Of a stretch of 64,000 bases of DNA, positions 49,547 through 63,683 are shown piece by piece. This DNA comes from Agrocybe praecox (Eukaryota > Basidiomycota > Agaricomycetes > Agaricales > Agrocybaceae): assembly GCA_964017145.1 (NCBI GenBank), contig OZ024844.1, forward strand, positions 1,860,001 through 1,924,000, read 5' to 3'. The translations under genes were made by a program, and so were the position numbers. The notes beneath the pieces were generated by a model that did not search any database, had not been told where the DNA came from, and worked only from the letters and a program-made list of their open reading frames with translations. Position 1 is the first letter of the stretch, and each line of letters opens with the position of its first letter.

Positions 49547-51766
49547 TCACAACGAAGAATCAAGATCGTGGCGGTTGAACAGAGGCTCGGGGAAGTAACG
49601 AGCGCGGACAGTTCGTCCTCCAAAGTAACGACCATCCAATTCGCGGACGGTCTTCCATGCACCGACTGGACCACCGAAAAGGACGAAGATGCGTACAGCA
49701 TCATCAGGATTGGGTGGAGGCGGGTGGACTGCATGTACGATCACTCGTTCTACCACTCCGTTCTTTGCACATTCGTCACCTAAAAATACGAATTAATACG
49801 TTCAGATCGTTCGCCGTCGAGAAAAGGAGGAAGACATACCAATTTCTTCGCGTAAATCTTCGTCGTCCAAATCCTCTGGGCCGACCATATTAGTAAGAAC
49901 GACTACTCGACTGGGGTTTCCAAAACGCTCTCTGTCTTCTCTGGCTTTGGCATCCTCGTTGTCGTTGATAATCTTCCCTATTTTCGAGCCTACTCCAATT
50001 CCCATGCCCGAACCAGCTGCTTTACCTGCTTTACCCTTGACTTTGACTTGCTCAACACTGAGGGCGTTAACAATACCCGAAGCGTCAGCGCCTAGACCCT
50101 GACCTTCCTTATGGCCCCACTTGGCCATGAGTCGGGCAGCAAAGCCATGAGGATCAGGCCTGTGAGGATAATAATAAGATATTAGTTCACTCCGTAACAT
50201 TGTCAAAAAAGGGATGAAACACACTTGCTATCTTCCTCAGGGGCCGCTGATGCAGAGGAGCCAGATGAAGGGGCGGAAGGGCCAGAGCCAGCAGCAAGAG
50301 CGCTTAGTTTAGCAGCAATAGCAGCAGCCGCCTTTACCTTGTCCTCAAAGGCAGGAGGGATTGATGCAGGCGGACCAGGAGGTGGCGGAGGCACAGTAGG
50401 AGGAGCAAAAGGATTGTAAGCCAGTTCTGGAGGGGATGGAGGTGACTGTTCAACTTGGGGTGGCACATATGCAGGTGCAGCAGCGGCTGGCGGAGGAACA
50501 GCAGGAGGAGGGTTGCGATTCATAGTAGACATAGCAAGGCGCCGAAGATATGCCTCCTCCCCTGTTTCTCCTTGATAAGATACGGCTGGTTTGGGAGTTT
50601 CTTCAACGGGCACTTCAACATCCATTGAGGGAGGCGGTGACCGAGGTCGAGCAGCGGACATTGCGAGGCGGCGTTGGAATGCCTCGTCGCCTGTAAGTGC
50701 CCTGTCTACAGCAATAGGTGCATTTGAAACGGGTGGTACGTTGTCACGAGTGGGTTCTGCACGACCTCGAGACCAATGGTCAAAGGTATCGTACCTGCCT
50801 ATAAAATATATAAGCATGAAGTAACGATACTAAAGAACTTTGAAACATACCCGCTTTCTTTGGACGATCATCGTCAGAACCAGTGTGTTCAGAATCAGAA
50901 TAGCTTGCGCTTCGTCTGGACCTCTTACGTTCCTCCATGCGCTGTTCTGCTAGATACTCACGTCTGTCGATGCGTTCTTTACTCCTCCAGATTTTGTATT
51001 CGTTATAGTCATTTGGACGCAATGGGTCATACGGTTCCATAGGGTCCCATGTGGGCATTGCAGGAGCATGCTTGTTCTGCAAAGTGATCGACATAAAATT
51101 GGCTCAAACGAACATGAATACCACGACACACCTTCTTTCCCTTGCCTTTCCCAGTTTTCTTCTTGCCGTGAGTACTTTTGAAGCCGTTGATATCTTCATC
51201 GAGGATCATGGAAGGTGGTTTGACCTTCTTGCCCCAACCCTGTGTAGTAACAGCATTTGAAGTTGATGATGATTCTTGAGCCGGTTGTGGATTGGCTGTA
51301 TTGTCGACAAGCACTGGTGGCGCGAATACCACCGCAGTTGACGAAAGCACAGTTGCAGAAGCAGTTGACGACGCATGGACAACAGAGGCACCTGCAGGTA
51401 ACCTCGGGGCGCTAGGTTTCGCTTTCTGATTTTGATTCCTGCGGATGGGCGCGAAGGCAAGCGCAGCGGACCAAGCTTTGTGTCATATCGGATATTTCAA
51501 TAAATATGTTCCACGGAATAATGCATAGCATATAAAGAGATACCAGCTGTGGGTTTTCCTGTGGCTGCTGGTGCCGGGGTAGAGGCCACTGGGTTTGAAG
51601 CAGGCGCTGCTGCAACATCTTGTTCCTTCTTAAATATGTCGGCAGTTTTCGCGGATTCGTTGGATGGAGATTTAGAGGGCTCAGAAGTAGAATTGGCTGA
51701 AGACTGAAACACAGTCCCAGAGGAAAACTGAATTCCTCCGTAGAGGCCACCAGCTCTACTGGACAT
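49547..51766 (-). CDS. Splicing factor SPF45/RBM17
   Basis: Alternative-splicing regulator with a G-patch and a UHM-type RRM. From the ATG at 51766 ([20 protein letters not shown]) comes a Ser/Ala/Pro-rich region, then the conserved block [20 protein letters not shown] followed by [20 protein letters not shown]. Charged and Pro-rich segments follow, with a twice-repeated ARRLAMS-like motif ([20 protein letters not shown] and [19 protein letters not shown]). The G-patch reads [20 protein letters not shown]. The C-terminal UHM has [20 protein letters not shown] followed by [20 protein letters not shown], and [20 protein letters not shown], where the RYF motif binds ULM peptides. The stop is at 49547. 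Full-length domain order with five or six introns. Confidence 0.93.
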
Positions 51767-51849
51767 TGTGATGGTCAAGAAAAAAGAAACAGTTGTTGTT
51801 ACAATGTTTGTACAAATGATTTATCACACTACTCGGGAATCGGCAGTAG

Positions 51850-52210
51850 TCATACATGCACGGGATCTTCACCCAAATGGCCACTACTTGCCTTCCCTGC
51901 AAAACACTCATAAAATGGCTGTAAGCGAACAGCAGGCATATGGCGTACCAAACCTTATGCAACGGTTCAATGTCTGCCGATTCAATAATTCCCGGACGAG
52001 CTTCTACGACACCAGCATTCTCCCAGTACGTATGGTCATGGTGATTATGTGGCTGATCGCGAAGGTTCGGGCTCTCCTGCGAGCTGTGCTGCTTGGACTG
52101 GAACAAGCGCGTCAAGGCTCAAGGGAAAGGGCTAGAGAAGAGCATCGCGACTGCTTGCATACCTTGCTATTCAAATCAGTCGAGGCCATGGGCATCTTTG
52201 TGTTAGGCAT
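51850..52210 (-). CDS. Small protein of unknown function, paralogue of the gene at 52826
   Basis: Short gene just upstream of SPF45 on the same strand. From the ATG at 52210 (MPNTKMPMASTDLNSK) a 61-nt class intron (GTATGC donor, TTCCAG acceptor) joins SKQHSSQESPNLRDQPHNHH, a His-rich run, then NAGVVEARPGIIESADIEPL followed by HK. The last block is nearly identical to the neighbour's NAAGVVEARPGIIESTNVEP. The 3' end is unsure: splicing at GTTTGG to a site before GCAAGT gives a stop at 51850, while reading on gives a longer frame ending inside the SPF45 start at 51756. The His-rich centre differs from the paralogue. It may be a diverging duplicate or decaying copy. Function unknown. Confidence 0.5.
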
Positions 52211-52825
52211 GCTTTGCACATTGGACATAGCGATTCGTTTATTGTTGTCGTGTTATTTAAGGCGTTATATGATAGGTCAAAAGACAATATGGCTTTCTTA
52301 TAGCAGAATTCGAGACTCGGCGTCACTGAATAGCTCAGTTGATTCATCTGTGTCTCCGTTAATTACTGGTTTGGGTGAAAGCGTGAACTAGCGTGAAACA
52401 AGGCGCAGCATAGAGTACCCTAGAAAACTCTGTAGATCCAGACCTTGGAGCAGTCTCATTGGGACAACTAATCCATTCAGAAACATCCGCCTCATTCACC
52501 CATTATGTTCGAGTGGACTTGCGCCGCGGTAAAAGGAAATGCTTAAAACGCTGGGAATTAATTGTTACGGCTTGGGTATTGTACAAGTAAATGTCGATTC
52601 AAAGTATGAAAACGCGTTCGGAAAGAGGATGCAGCAACAAGAATCGTCTCTTATATTGATACAATTTCATCTGGGTTTATTGGTTGTTGAATTCGTCGTT
52701 GTTGGTCTACCTTCCCAGTACTGTGTCGACCATCCTGGATACAAAGCCAGTTTGCGGTTTTTCTTCTACCCCAATCCCAGGAAATCTGGATGCAGCACCA
52801 CCCTTGGAGTCTATAGCCCATTTTA
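52211..52825. other. Spacer between the two small paralogues
   Basis: This 615-bp gap contains the promoter of the left copy and the 3' end of the right copy. The two plus-strand open frames here (starting at 52539 and nearby) show no family motif. I see nothing else. Confidence 0.4.
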
Positions 52826-53190
52826 TTATTCATAGCCTGTGCGCTTGGACTTGAGAGCCTCACCTTTGTCCAAAGGTTCTACATTGGTAGATTCAATAAT
52901 ACCAGGGCGGGCCTCTACAACACCGGCAGCATTTTGCATTGATCTCTTTGCATCTTCGTGACCCTTGAAATTGGCTCCAGCGCCTGCACCAACTGTGGGC
53001 GTAGTAGGATTATTGACCTAGGAAGCAGAATCATATAACTTGTACGACAGCATGGGCATACGCAGGAACATACAAAATTGGAGGTTATGGGGTCAGTCGT
53101 CCCCGAAGATATGGTGGGGTTTGCTACGCCCGGATAGATATTAGCTCCTTTGCCTGTGTCAGTGAGCATGGATGTGTCGTTGAGTGCCAT
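52826..53190 (-). CDS. Small conserved fungal protein of unknown function
   Basis: Two exons. From the ATG at 53190: MALNDTSMLTDTGKGANIYP, then GVANPTISSGTTDPITSNF. An intron (GTATGT donor) leads to VNNPTTPTVGAGAGANFKGH followed by EDAKRSMQ, then NAAGVVEARPGIIESTNVEP and LDKGEALKSKRTGYE, stopping at 52826-52828. About 105 residues, soluble, no signal peptide or membrane span, rich in Thr, Asn and Gly. The motif GVVEARPGIIES is shared with the gene at 51850. The order ANFxGHEDAK, NAxGVVEARPGxxES, EPLDKGE suggests a conserved fungal family, but I cannot name it and give no function. Confidence 0.65.
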
Positions 53191-53277
53191 AATTCTTTAG
53201 ATGTGATGATGTAGATGCATTCTGCAGGATTAAAAAGGCGTATTATATAGCAAGAAATACAGGTTTTGACGTCACCA

Positions 53278-54038
53278 CTACCACTCTGACTGATTGAAGT
53301 ACATTTCCCGCGCAGCTTTGCTCACGATATGAATAGCAATATCTCCAGCATCAATAAGGACCCACTCGCTCCCATTAGCCCTTCTTTTTGGAGCAAGTGG
53401 CACCGGTGGGTCTCGTGTCAATAACTGCGAGGGAGCACCACTTTTAGTGCATCGGCTTGGTCCATCGAAAAAATTGACGTACCGATTTTCTTACTAAACG
53501 AATTACCGACTCTATTGCGCCTCTATTCTCAGTACCTTCCTTCACCTTTTACGGCGAATGTAAAATTTAGTTCTCGAGTGGTGGATATATGACGACAATA
53601 ACGCACCTGAGCAATTACAACCCAGTTCCACAATCCACCACCACCCATCTCGTAAGCACTCTCACCAGCATAAGTTCCTCCGCGCTTCCGACGACCGTGA
53701 GGCGCCCGTAGGGGTAATGCAGGTCCAGGTGCGGGGGCTACAGCGGATGCCACAGAAAGTTCAGTCAGGTCCAGATGAGGTGACTTTAGCAAGTCTATGT
53801 GTAGATGTTTCAAGACTTCAGGTGCATTTTCTGGTACCTCCGCGACTGTGTTTGGTATATGGGGAGGTAAGGGACGCTGATTGAAAGACTGGCGCAAGCT
53901 CTGAGGGTCAATGAACCATGGAAGCTGGCCAGTAGCTTGTTGTTGGACTTGAAGGGAAGCCGGCGTCAGCGAAAAGCAGCGAGCGCGCCTGCAAGCAGCA
54001 TTGAGAAAAAGTCTGTTAAGTGGTTTTAGAGACTGCAT
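53278..54038 (-). CDS. RsfS/Iojap-domain mitochondrial protein (Atp25-N-like)
   Basis: Probable mitochondrial ribosome silencing factor-type protein. The ATG at 54038 begins a basic amphipathic presequence (MQSLKPLNRLFLNAACRRAR). After a Pro-rich linker the middle exon ends in a short domain start (GGGLWNWVVIAQVKEGTENR followed by GAIESVIRLVRKS). A final exon gives DPPVPLAPKRRANGSEWVLI followed by DAGDIAIHIVSKAAREMYFN, the RsfS signature of a DAGDxxVHIxSxxAR block, ending at 53278 after QSEW. RsfS blocks joining of ribosomal subunits; in fungi the same fold forms the N-terminal part of Atp25. The protein here (about 205 residues) lacks the long C-terminal half of yeast Atp25. Divergent from SHR3 with 128 bp between starts. 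Confidence 0.78.
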
Positions 54039-54166
54039 TGGGTAAGGACGCGTGTGAGTTGGACGCGTCTACTTTTGGAAATCATGATCGGACTTTGAAA
54101 ATGTCGATCACTTAACAATTCAGGCTGTCTGTTCTGTCCCTCAGGCTATCCCTCTCTCATCAAATC

Positions 54167-54987
54167 ATGGGTGTACGAGCTGCCGTCGTCGTCTGCGTAA
54201 CAAGTTTCTTGCTGGGTATTTCTCTTTTTCTCTCTCCGTATTTCAGACAACTCAACATTATATTCCAGGTGCTTTATTCACGCACTGGATTGCGGATTCA
54301 CTTACTCTGTGGAAATCACCTGTCACGGATGAGCATCTTTGGACCGCTGCTTCCTACTACTCCATTCTGGCCAAAGGGCCTTCGGAAATCCTCTACTTCC
54401 TTGCAGGCGTCGTTACCCTTGGGGTAGTCACTATCCTATGGAGCTTCAATGATCTCGAAGCAGGAAATCTCATGTTTGACGGGGGAAGCATCTGTAAGTT
54501 CTCTGGCCAACACTATTCTTGTTTACGGCACACTCATTGCTAAACGTTTCAGTCTTATTTGCGACAACCATAATCATGTATATCAACACCGTTCTTCCAA
54601 GTACGCGTCTTTCTCATCATATTCATGTATCCACAGCTTACCACTCCATACATCCTATTTGCAGACATATTCTCCAGATTCGCTTCTCTGCCATTGCACC
54701 AGCTAACAGACCCCTTTCCTCGCGCATTGCGCAACGCCACCCTCGACCTCGCTTCGAGCAACCTCATCTGCAGTGTTGCTCTCACAGGGGTACTTGCTCT
54801 CCAAGCTGGTCGCTTCTGGGCAGAGAGTGCCGACGATGATGATGACGAGGATTTCGTAATGGTTGAGCCCGAAGAAACGAAAGGCAGAAAATCACGCGCC
54901 AAAACACCAGATATCAGTGTTACCGTCAGGGAAGACAAGGTTAAGCCCCTCCTACAGCAGAGGGTACAAACCTCTCTCACGAATTAA
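54167..54987 (+). CDS. shr3: ER membrane chaperone SHR3 for amino acid permeases
   Basis: Integral ER protein needed for folding and export of amino acid permeases. The ATG at 54167 gives MGVRAAVVVCVTSFLLG, then across a splice VLFTHWIADSLTLWKSPVTD, and EHLWTAASYYSILAKGPSEI. The next hydrophobic spans are ILYFLAGVVTLGVVTILWSF and VLFATTIIMYINTVLP, then DIFSRFASLP and LASSNLICSVALTGVLALQA. Four membrane spans fit the family. The cytosolic tail is acidic then Lys-rich (DDDDDEDFVMVEPEETKGRK), ending at 54987. The family shows a short lumenal loop and a charged C-tail, both present here. A client permease is encoded at 35829 in the same window. Confidence 0.85.
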
Positions 54988-55338
54988 TGCACCAACTCTC
55001 ACTTCCACGACGAACCACCTTCACACCACAAAAAAAAATACCGATGACACTCAACTTGTTATCCATGAAGCCAGCAGGGCTCGTCTATTATCTACCTTGG
55101 AACGCTTATATTGCTTTTTTTATTTACGATACTGGAGTCGTTCTTTGCCTTTCGCTTGTTCACTTCGTTCAATCATTCGATGTATTCTATAGTGCATTGT
55201 CCCGTTCTATTTGAGACCAACGATTATTTATGACTAGGGTAAAAGTTACAATAACAAAGTGCTGTTACGAATAATTTTATCCAAGTGGGGGAGGGGTGGC
55301 TAATTCTAAGATCTAAGGTTTACCGCTCTTTCAAGTGT
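54988..55338. other. Convergent 3' region of SHR3 and LETM1
   Basis: This 351-bp spacer holds the two 3' UTRs. A short frame at 54987-55214 encodes hydrophobic residues but lacks a conserved motif. Nothing else seen. Confidence 0.4.
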
Positions 55339-57555
<2,217 letters not shown>

Positions 57556-57570
57556 CAGTCAACACGGTTT

Positions 57571-59131
57571 ATGCACTCTCCCCTTCCGCTACCAAAAGTT
57601 TCGACACCGCCCTGTTTGGCTCTGTTGTCCAACGACGTCCTCCATCCTTCTTCCCAACACCCCACAGTACAGAAAGGCACAGCGCCAGTATTTCAAGGCC
57701 ACAAAATGTCGTCCTCAAAATATCGACCAGGAATGGTCCCCATTCAGAGCAGCTGAGAAAAAGTTCAAGGCTCGCTTTCCTCCCCCAGATCTTTCTTCAG
57801 TTTTGGATCTCGCTTGTCTCGACGATCATGCCCACCTTGGTCATTGGAAGGGTTCCCCTAACGCAGTCGAATTCGTTCAGATCCCTCTGAGGACTGGAGG
57901 AGGAGGAGGAAAGGCATACACCATCCCTCGAATTCCAGGTGCGCCACACTTGGTCGTCAATCAGCTTGGAGATTAAATAAGCGATCAGGCCTTGTCATTC
58001 TACCTTCTTTCATCCCGAAACAGAAACAGCGCGATCTCGTTCAGTGGTCTCTTGCTAAACATGCCAAGCAACCAAACGATACAAATCTTGATATTCACTA
58101 TGTGTTGCCCGAGGAAGGTCTTTGGAATGCATGGCTCAAAGCCAGAGATGATCCAGAAAAAGATATTCTTGTTCTGCCCAAAGCCCTTGGGTCAGAAGTT
58201 GCTCAGAAACCCTCCAGTGGTCCAAGGCAGCTGGTCAATAACGAACCGGCGTCCCAAGAGACTTTCGAGGCCATTTCATTGACTCCTAAACCACCCCAGG
58301 CCCCTTCTTCGACCATTCAACCCACCCCCGTTTCCTCACTTATGTACAAGATGCGATGGGCCAACATCGGATGGTTTTACCATTGGGGAACAAAACAGTA
58401 TGATTTCACAAAAGGTCCTGGCACTATTGACGACGAGTTACGCTCGATTTGCCATGAAGCTGTGAGAACAGTCGATTGGAAAGCCGTGCACGGTTCCAGC
58501 TCTGCAGACTGGGGTCCTGGTGGGCCTGATTGGAACACATGGGATGAAACATACGGTAAGTACTGCGTGTTAAACCTTTCTTAAAGAGAATCCGTGTGCT
58601 AAAATCCAAAAACTAGAATGTGATGCTGGGATTGTAAACTTCTATCAAGAAAAGGTTTCACTTAACCCATTATTCTATTTTCTCTCCACTGACGACAGGA
58701 CATAGGATACACTCATGGCACACGTAGATCGTTCTGAGGTTTGTGCTACATCGCCATTGGTCTCTATCTCGTGAGCACCATGGCTTCCCAAAATCTTCGA
58801 CTTTTCTTATCCTCTGCCCAGTCTAGGAAACGCAGCAGTCTTCTTGATTGGCGGATTGACCAGAGATACTGAACCCATTCCAATTCTGCTACGATCGGGA
58901 GACATCGTAATAATGTCAGGCCCTGCTTGTAGGAGAGCCTATCACGGTGTCCCCCGTATACTTGAAGGGTCTCTGCCTGCACATCTGAAATCCTCGGCCA
59001 TCGAAGATGATGGGCTTCCGAAAAATTGGCAACCTTATGAGGACTATCTGAGCACGACACGAATTAATATTAATGTCCGACAAGTATTTCCCAAGGGTTT
59101 CGACCCATTTGCGAAGACATCTTCCTCGTAG
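57571..59131 (+). CDS. AlkB-family 2-oxoglutarate/Fe(II) dioxygenase (ALKBH1-like)
   Basis: Oxidative demethylase; ALKBH1 homologues act on tRNA and mitochondrial nucleic acids. The start I prefer, 57571, gives MHSPLPLPK, spliced (donor GTTTCG about 57598, acceptor CACAG about 57667) to YRKAQRQYFKATK. Then EWSPFRAAEKKFKARFPPPD, LVILPSFIPKQKQRDLVQW and MRWANIGWFYHWGTKQYDFT. The Fe site shows HVD in DTLMAHVDRSEVCATSPLVS (after an intron, about 58.71 kb) and the distal His in ACRRAYHGVPRILEG. The 2OG-binding Arg is in TTRININVRQVF. It ends at 59131 with KTSSS. About five introns. The N-terminus is the least certain part. The start codons of this gene and LETM1 are only 15 bp apart. Confidence 0.85.
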
Positions 59132-59318
59132 ATTCCTTTTTTCTCTTTCAACTGTAATTTAATTCTATTTCTGTACACTACATTGTACAATCTTATCTTC
59201 TATTTGGCAGACGGGAGATATCCAAATAAGGTCAACTATACAGTTTATGCAAAACTCTCCCACGCTCAATTTCTAGTGCTCACTACCATCGACGTCCTAG
59301 CAAAGCTCTCAAATCAAA

Positions 59319-59761
59319 ATGGAAAACGACACAGTGAGTATCCTCGCCACTTTTTGAGGCGATACACATTCTGAGCGGCTTATGTAGGGCGTTCTTGTTG
59401 ATCTTTACGTTCCCCGCAAGTGCTCGGCTACCAGTGCGTTCAAAATTCAATGATTTATATCATTAACAATTTCTGACTTGAGTGTGTTTCTCAGACCGAT
59501 TGATCACTTCCAAGGACCATGCCTCCGTTCAAATCAGCATTGCCGATGTTGACGCCAACGGCGTTGCCCTGAACACCACCACCACCTTCGCCCTCTGTGG
59601 TCAGGTCCGATCCCAAGGAGAGGGTGACGATTCCCTTAACCGACTGGCTACCAAGGCTGGATGTGCGTCCCTCTTGTCCCTGGATTCTATTTCAAATAAA
59701 AACTGACAATTGTTTTTCGGTGGTTGCAGTGCTCCGCAATGTCTGGTCGTACCAAAAGTAA
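59319..59761 (+). CDS. rps21: 40S ribosomal protein eS21 (RPS21)
   Basis: Small-subunit ribosomal protein. The ATG at 59319 gives MENDT, then intron 1 to GVLVDLYVPRKCSAT, intron 2 to NRLITSKDHASVQISIADVD, then TFALCGQVRSQGEGDDSLNR. Intron 3 (donor GTGCGT) leads to LLRNVWSYQK and the stop at 59759-59761. This matches the eS21 consensus end to end at the usual length of about 85-90 residues. Three introns in a short gene, with the first after only five codons, is common for fungal ribosomal protein genes. One unusual point is an insertion-like NTTTTFALC stretch in place of the TTYALCGF of animals. Confidence 0.95.
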
Positions 59762-60094
59762 ATGTTAGATATTGGGGACGTCACGATGTACCATTTCCTG
59801 TCATATTGACTTTTTCACGCTTTCCCATTCCTCGCGAAGCTCTGTGTGGTTTTAAGTTTCTTAAGTTGAAGCGAAAATTGTATCTTGCAAGAACCCCGGA
59901 CAGAATGATATAAACTCCAAATTTAGTTTCCTCTGAATGTTGGAAGCGCCTGCCAAGTGCAATTGTGTCACGTGCTAATGACGCTAATGACCGTCGGGCC
60001 TCGGCGCAGCAGCATAGACTCAGATCGCAGCAATAAAGCGCAGTGTAAAGGACCACAAACTCCGTTTTATAATCTACCGTAACCTTCTTCATTC
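59762..60094 (+). promoter_or_regulatory. Promoter region of the GYP7 gene
   Basis: This 333-bp spacer contains the 3' end of RPS21 and the GYP7 promoter. CACGTG lies at 59969-59974, 121 bp before the start codon, followed by a tandem AATGACGCTAATGACC repeat. No TATA box seen. Confidence 0.35.
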
Positions 60095-63000
60095 ATGGTT
60101 GCTTTTGCCCGCCCATCATCAGCAGATAGTGGCATATCCACCGTTTCGGTCAGTATATGCGATCTCTCCAAATATATCAATTAACTCTTGCTTCACAGAC
60201 GGGCTCCATGGTTGAAATCAAGCGTGAAGATGTACCCGGTTCAAGTAGATCTCCACATCGTACGGAGGAGGACGATAAATATCGATTGGTGTACAGCAAG
60301 TCGAAAGTCTATGTCAATCCAACAGCATATGCAAAGGACAATATCCCGGGCTTCGTAGCGCTTGTTAAACGGGTCGGTCTTCCGCGTCGGTCAGACTGGA
60401 AAACGATGCTGATGTTTGAATCACACAGGAAGCTGTCAATCCTATATATCTCCTGGCTTGGATACCGGAGTCTCTGCTCGACGAGAGGGGTACTTCAGAA
60501 TGGGACAAATTTGTCAAGGTTGAGGAACAAACCAATTCAGAAGAAGATGAAGGTGTGCCATCTCACCTTTGTGGCATACGTTTCTTGAAATTAACGTGTA
60601 TGAAACTTCAGATATAGTGCTCATCGAACTTCCAATTCCGCGACCAGAGTCCTATGCGTTCTCTGTACCTTTGACTTCAATATACTCTCTTGTCGTCTGT
60701 CCTCCTTCATTATCGTCCTGGTGTACGTGATCATTTCGTTACTTTCCTATGTTTCTTTAGGGACGAACTTGCGTGCTAAACCAATTCCTTAGATGGCTCG
60801 ATGGGAATAAATCTAATAAACGGAGACACACTCCCAACGCTTCATTTTCATGACGATGAATCCCATTCTTTCACTTTCCAAAGCCCTAGGTCTCCGCAAA
60901 CCGGTACATCTAATGTAACACCGTATCCACCTCCACCAACAGAAGGGTCTTCTCATCTACTAAAGTCTATAACCTCGTGGGGTGGTGAAGACCTGTTGTC
61001 CAGGTTGCGAAACTATGCTCACCTCCTTCGTTCGACCCTGCAGCCAACCTTGTTTCTTGTAGATCCATCTCGTGCCGATGTCGAGGCACATACCACTCAG
61101 ATCTTCTCAGATGATGCTGTAGATGATATTTTGGCTCAATCATCTTTCGCAAACTCGCATTCTCCCATTCCGACTCACCGGCGCCCAAGGCCTATTTCTG
61201 AGTCAAATAATTCTAATTCATATTCCAACAGAACATCTGTACTGCACAGATCTCTGGGAACATCCCCTATCTCACCCTCAAACTCTTCATCACAAGCTCG
61301 CATGGCTCTGTTGCAGTCATTCTCAAACATCACTAGAGCAACGCGGCATGCAGCGCAAAATATATTATCACATCCATTGGCTAAACCCATTGTTCCGCAT
61401 CTTCCAGATCCGGTGAGGAGCCTAGTAAATGCTAATGGAGAGTGGGAATGGGGTAGTTGGGTTGAGAAAGGTGGCGTCGGAGAATTTGAAAGCGCGAGGG
61501 TTTATTTGGCTAGGTGGGCTAGAATTGTAGCTGAAGAAGGAGAACGTGCGCGACGCAAGGAAGCACAAGCATTGCCTTCTCGATCGGATGATCTAGCTGA
61601 AGAAGATTCTTCCCTTGGTATCTTTGAATTGCTTCATTCTACATCCAATCTTCCAACACCTAAATCCACCCGCGATCCTAAACATCCCATAGATGATAAG
61701 ATGTGGAATAGCTGGTTTAGTCCAAGTGGAAAACCAACGATCTCATTCCAGGAAATGAAACGTGAAGTTTTTCAAAGGGGAATCAATCCTAAAGGTACTT
61801 TACGGCAGAGGATTTGGCCGTTTGTACTTGGAGTTCTTGAATGGGACGTTACGGAAGCCCAGAGAGAAAAATCCTGGCAAAAGAAAAAGTATTTACTTCA
61901 ATATTTACACGTTTCGACTATAATTAATCTTTCTTTCAGGCAGGAATATCATACTGTACGAGACGAATGGTGTGGTGTCCCCGAAGTTTTTGACAGCACT
62001 AAGGTTTTAGAGGTCTGTTTGTTCGAATTATCCAACCTCCGTATGCAAATCTGAACGGTAGTTGATAGGAACGACATCGCATAGATGTTGACTGTCGGCG
62101 GACAGATCGCAACCAACCGATGTTTTCTGCTCCAGCAGAAATCGCAACAACAGATATTGATGACGAAAAGGCGCCCCAGAGACATTATTCCATAATTTCT
62201 CCGAATATGAATGATATTGGTGCTCAGTCACCAAGTAATGAACATGTCGATCGCATGGCGGGTATCCTTCTCACTTACAACTTTTACGAGAAGGAGTTGG
62301 GTATGTCCTATTACCCCGTAAGCATAGAACCTTTTGTGATTTATACCTTATCCCATACAGGTTACGTTCAGGGGATGTCTGATCTTTGTGCACCTCTCTA
62401 TATTGTGCTGGCCGGTAACGAAGAATTGACCTTTTGGTGCTTTGTGGAGGTCATGAATAGAATGGTAAGTAATTTGCTCCACATCGAGTCAACAAGTTTT
62501 TTAGTCCCGTTAGAAAAAAAACTTCCTGCGAGACCAAAGCGGGATGAAGAAACAATTATCAACACTACAGCAGTTGATCGAAATAATGGACCCGGAACTA
62601 TTCAGGCACCTAGGCATGTCTTTCTCCGTCTCAAACAATCGGAATACCACTTACATGACGATGGTCCCTTAACAGAGAAGACCGATTCATTGAATCTATT
62701 TTTCTGCTTCCGGTACGCAAGTTTTTGGGTGTACATCTACCAGGTCTAATTCTGGTCTCTCAGATGGGTCCTTATTTCTTTCAAACGGGAATTCCCGTTT
62801 GATGACGTTCTTCGCTTGTGGGAAGTTTTGTGGACAGATTATTATACATCAGGATTTGTTCTTTTTGTTGCTTTGGCTGTGCTCGAATCTCATAGAGATA
62901 TGATACTTCGCTACCTGGTTGAGGTAAGTAGATCTATCGTCTATAAAACAGAAACCACAAAACTGATTCTGATATTATCTCAGTTCGACGAAATCTTGAA

Positions 63001-63310
63001 GGTAAGCGCCGAGAATTGATATCTGCTATCAGCGCTGATGGATGATCCTCGGTCTTTTTAGTACTGCAATGAGCTCAGCATGACAATCGAATTAGACACA
63101 ACGCTTAGCCAGGCCGAAGTTCTTTACCTATCATTTTCTCAGATTGTCGCGGACATCGACCGTCGTAAAGCGGAGCAGAAGAACCCTTCGTCCAGCAGTA
63201 ATCTGCGCAACCGGTCGGGGACGGCATCGGCCAAGTTGGCGTCGACAAATCTTTCTGCTCTGCAACTGTCTGAAGAGCTCCGCGAATTATTGACTAATAA
63301 CAATGTATGA
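60095..63310 (+). CDS. gyp7: GYP7/TBC1D15-type Rab GTPase-activating protein
   Basis: GAP for Ypt7/Rab7-class GTPases at vacuole and late endosome. From the ATG at 60095: MVAFARPSSADSGISTVS, then DKYRLVYSKSKVYVNPTAYA and KDNIPGFVALVKREA, the GYP7 N-terminal domain. Next SPLTSIYSLVVCPPS-type sheets, a long Ser-rich linker and KPTISFQEMKREVFQRGINP followed by KGTLRQRIWPFVLGVLEWD. The TBC catalytic blocks are RHRIDVDCRRTDRNQPMFSA with the arginine finger, and GYVQGMSDLCAPLYIVLAGN with the glutamine finger; after splices SLNLFFCFRWVLISFKREFP and RLWEVLWTDYYTSGFVLFVA. It ends at 63310. About ten introns. All catalytic features are kept. Confidence 0.9.
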
Positions 63311-63683
63311 ACACATCAAGTTGCTTGCCGATATTATGAGAAAGAAAACCTTTGTACATCTTATTAATTTCGTATTGTAAATACTTTCTGTACTATGGGC
63401 GCATCATTTACGCGTAGCCCTAGCGGCGAGCGCAGCACGTTTCCATATTTCCTACAATCTTGTTATTCATCCACCTATGAATCCATTTATTCAAATAATA
63501 TACATGCAGCGCTAATTAACTGTCACAGACAGGACAGCCTTTCTCTAGGCGATGTTGAAGCTTGAAGGTTTTAATCGGTCAGGGACGCTGGTTAATTATT
63601 TAGTAATTTACATCCATACACACCTCGAGGCCGCCAAAGTGACTACCAATTCAAGACTTGGTTCTTTTCTGTCTATTACGTTC
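63311..63683. other. Intergenic region with a dispersed 11-mer
   Basis: This 373-bp spacer between GYP7 and the aprataxin-like gene contains AGCGCTAATTA at 63508-63518, identical to the element at 17145. No other feature is visible. Confidence 0.4.

Noticed and set aside
51768..52391. 207-codon plus-strand frame
   Set aside because: It overlaps the SPF45 start and the small paralogue on the opposite strand, and its sequence has no recognisable domain.
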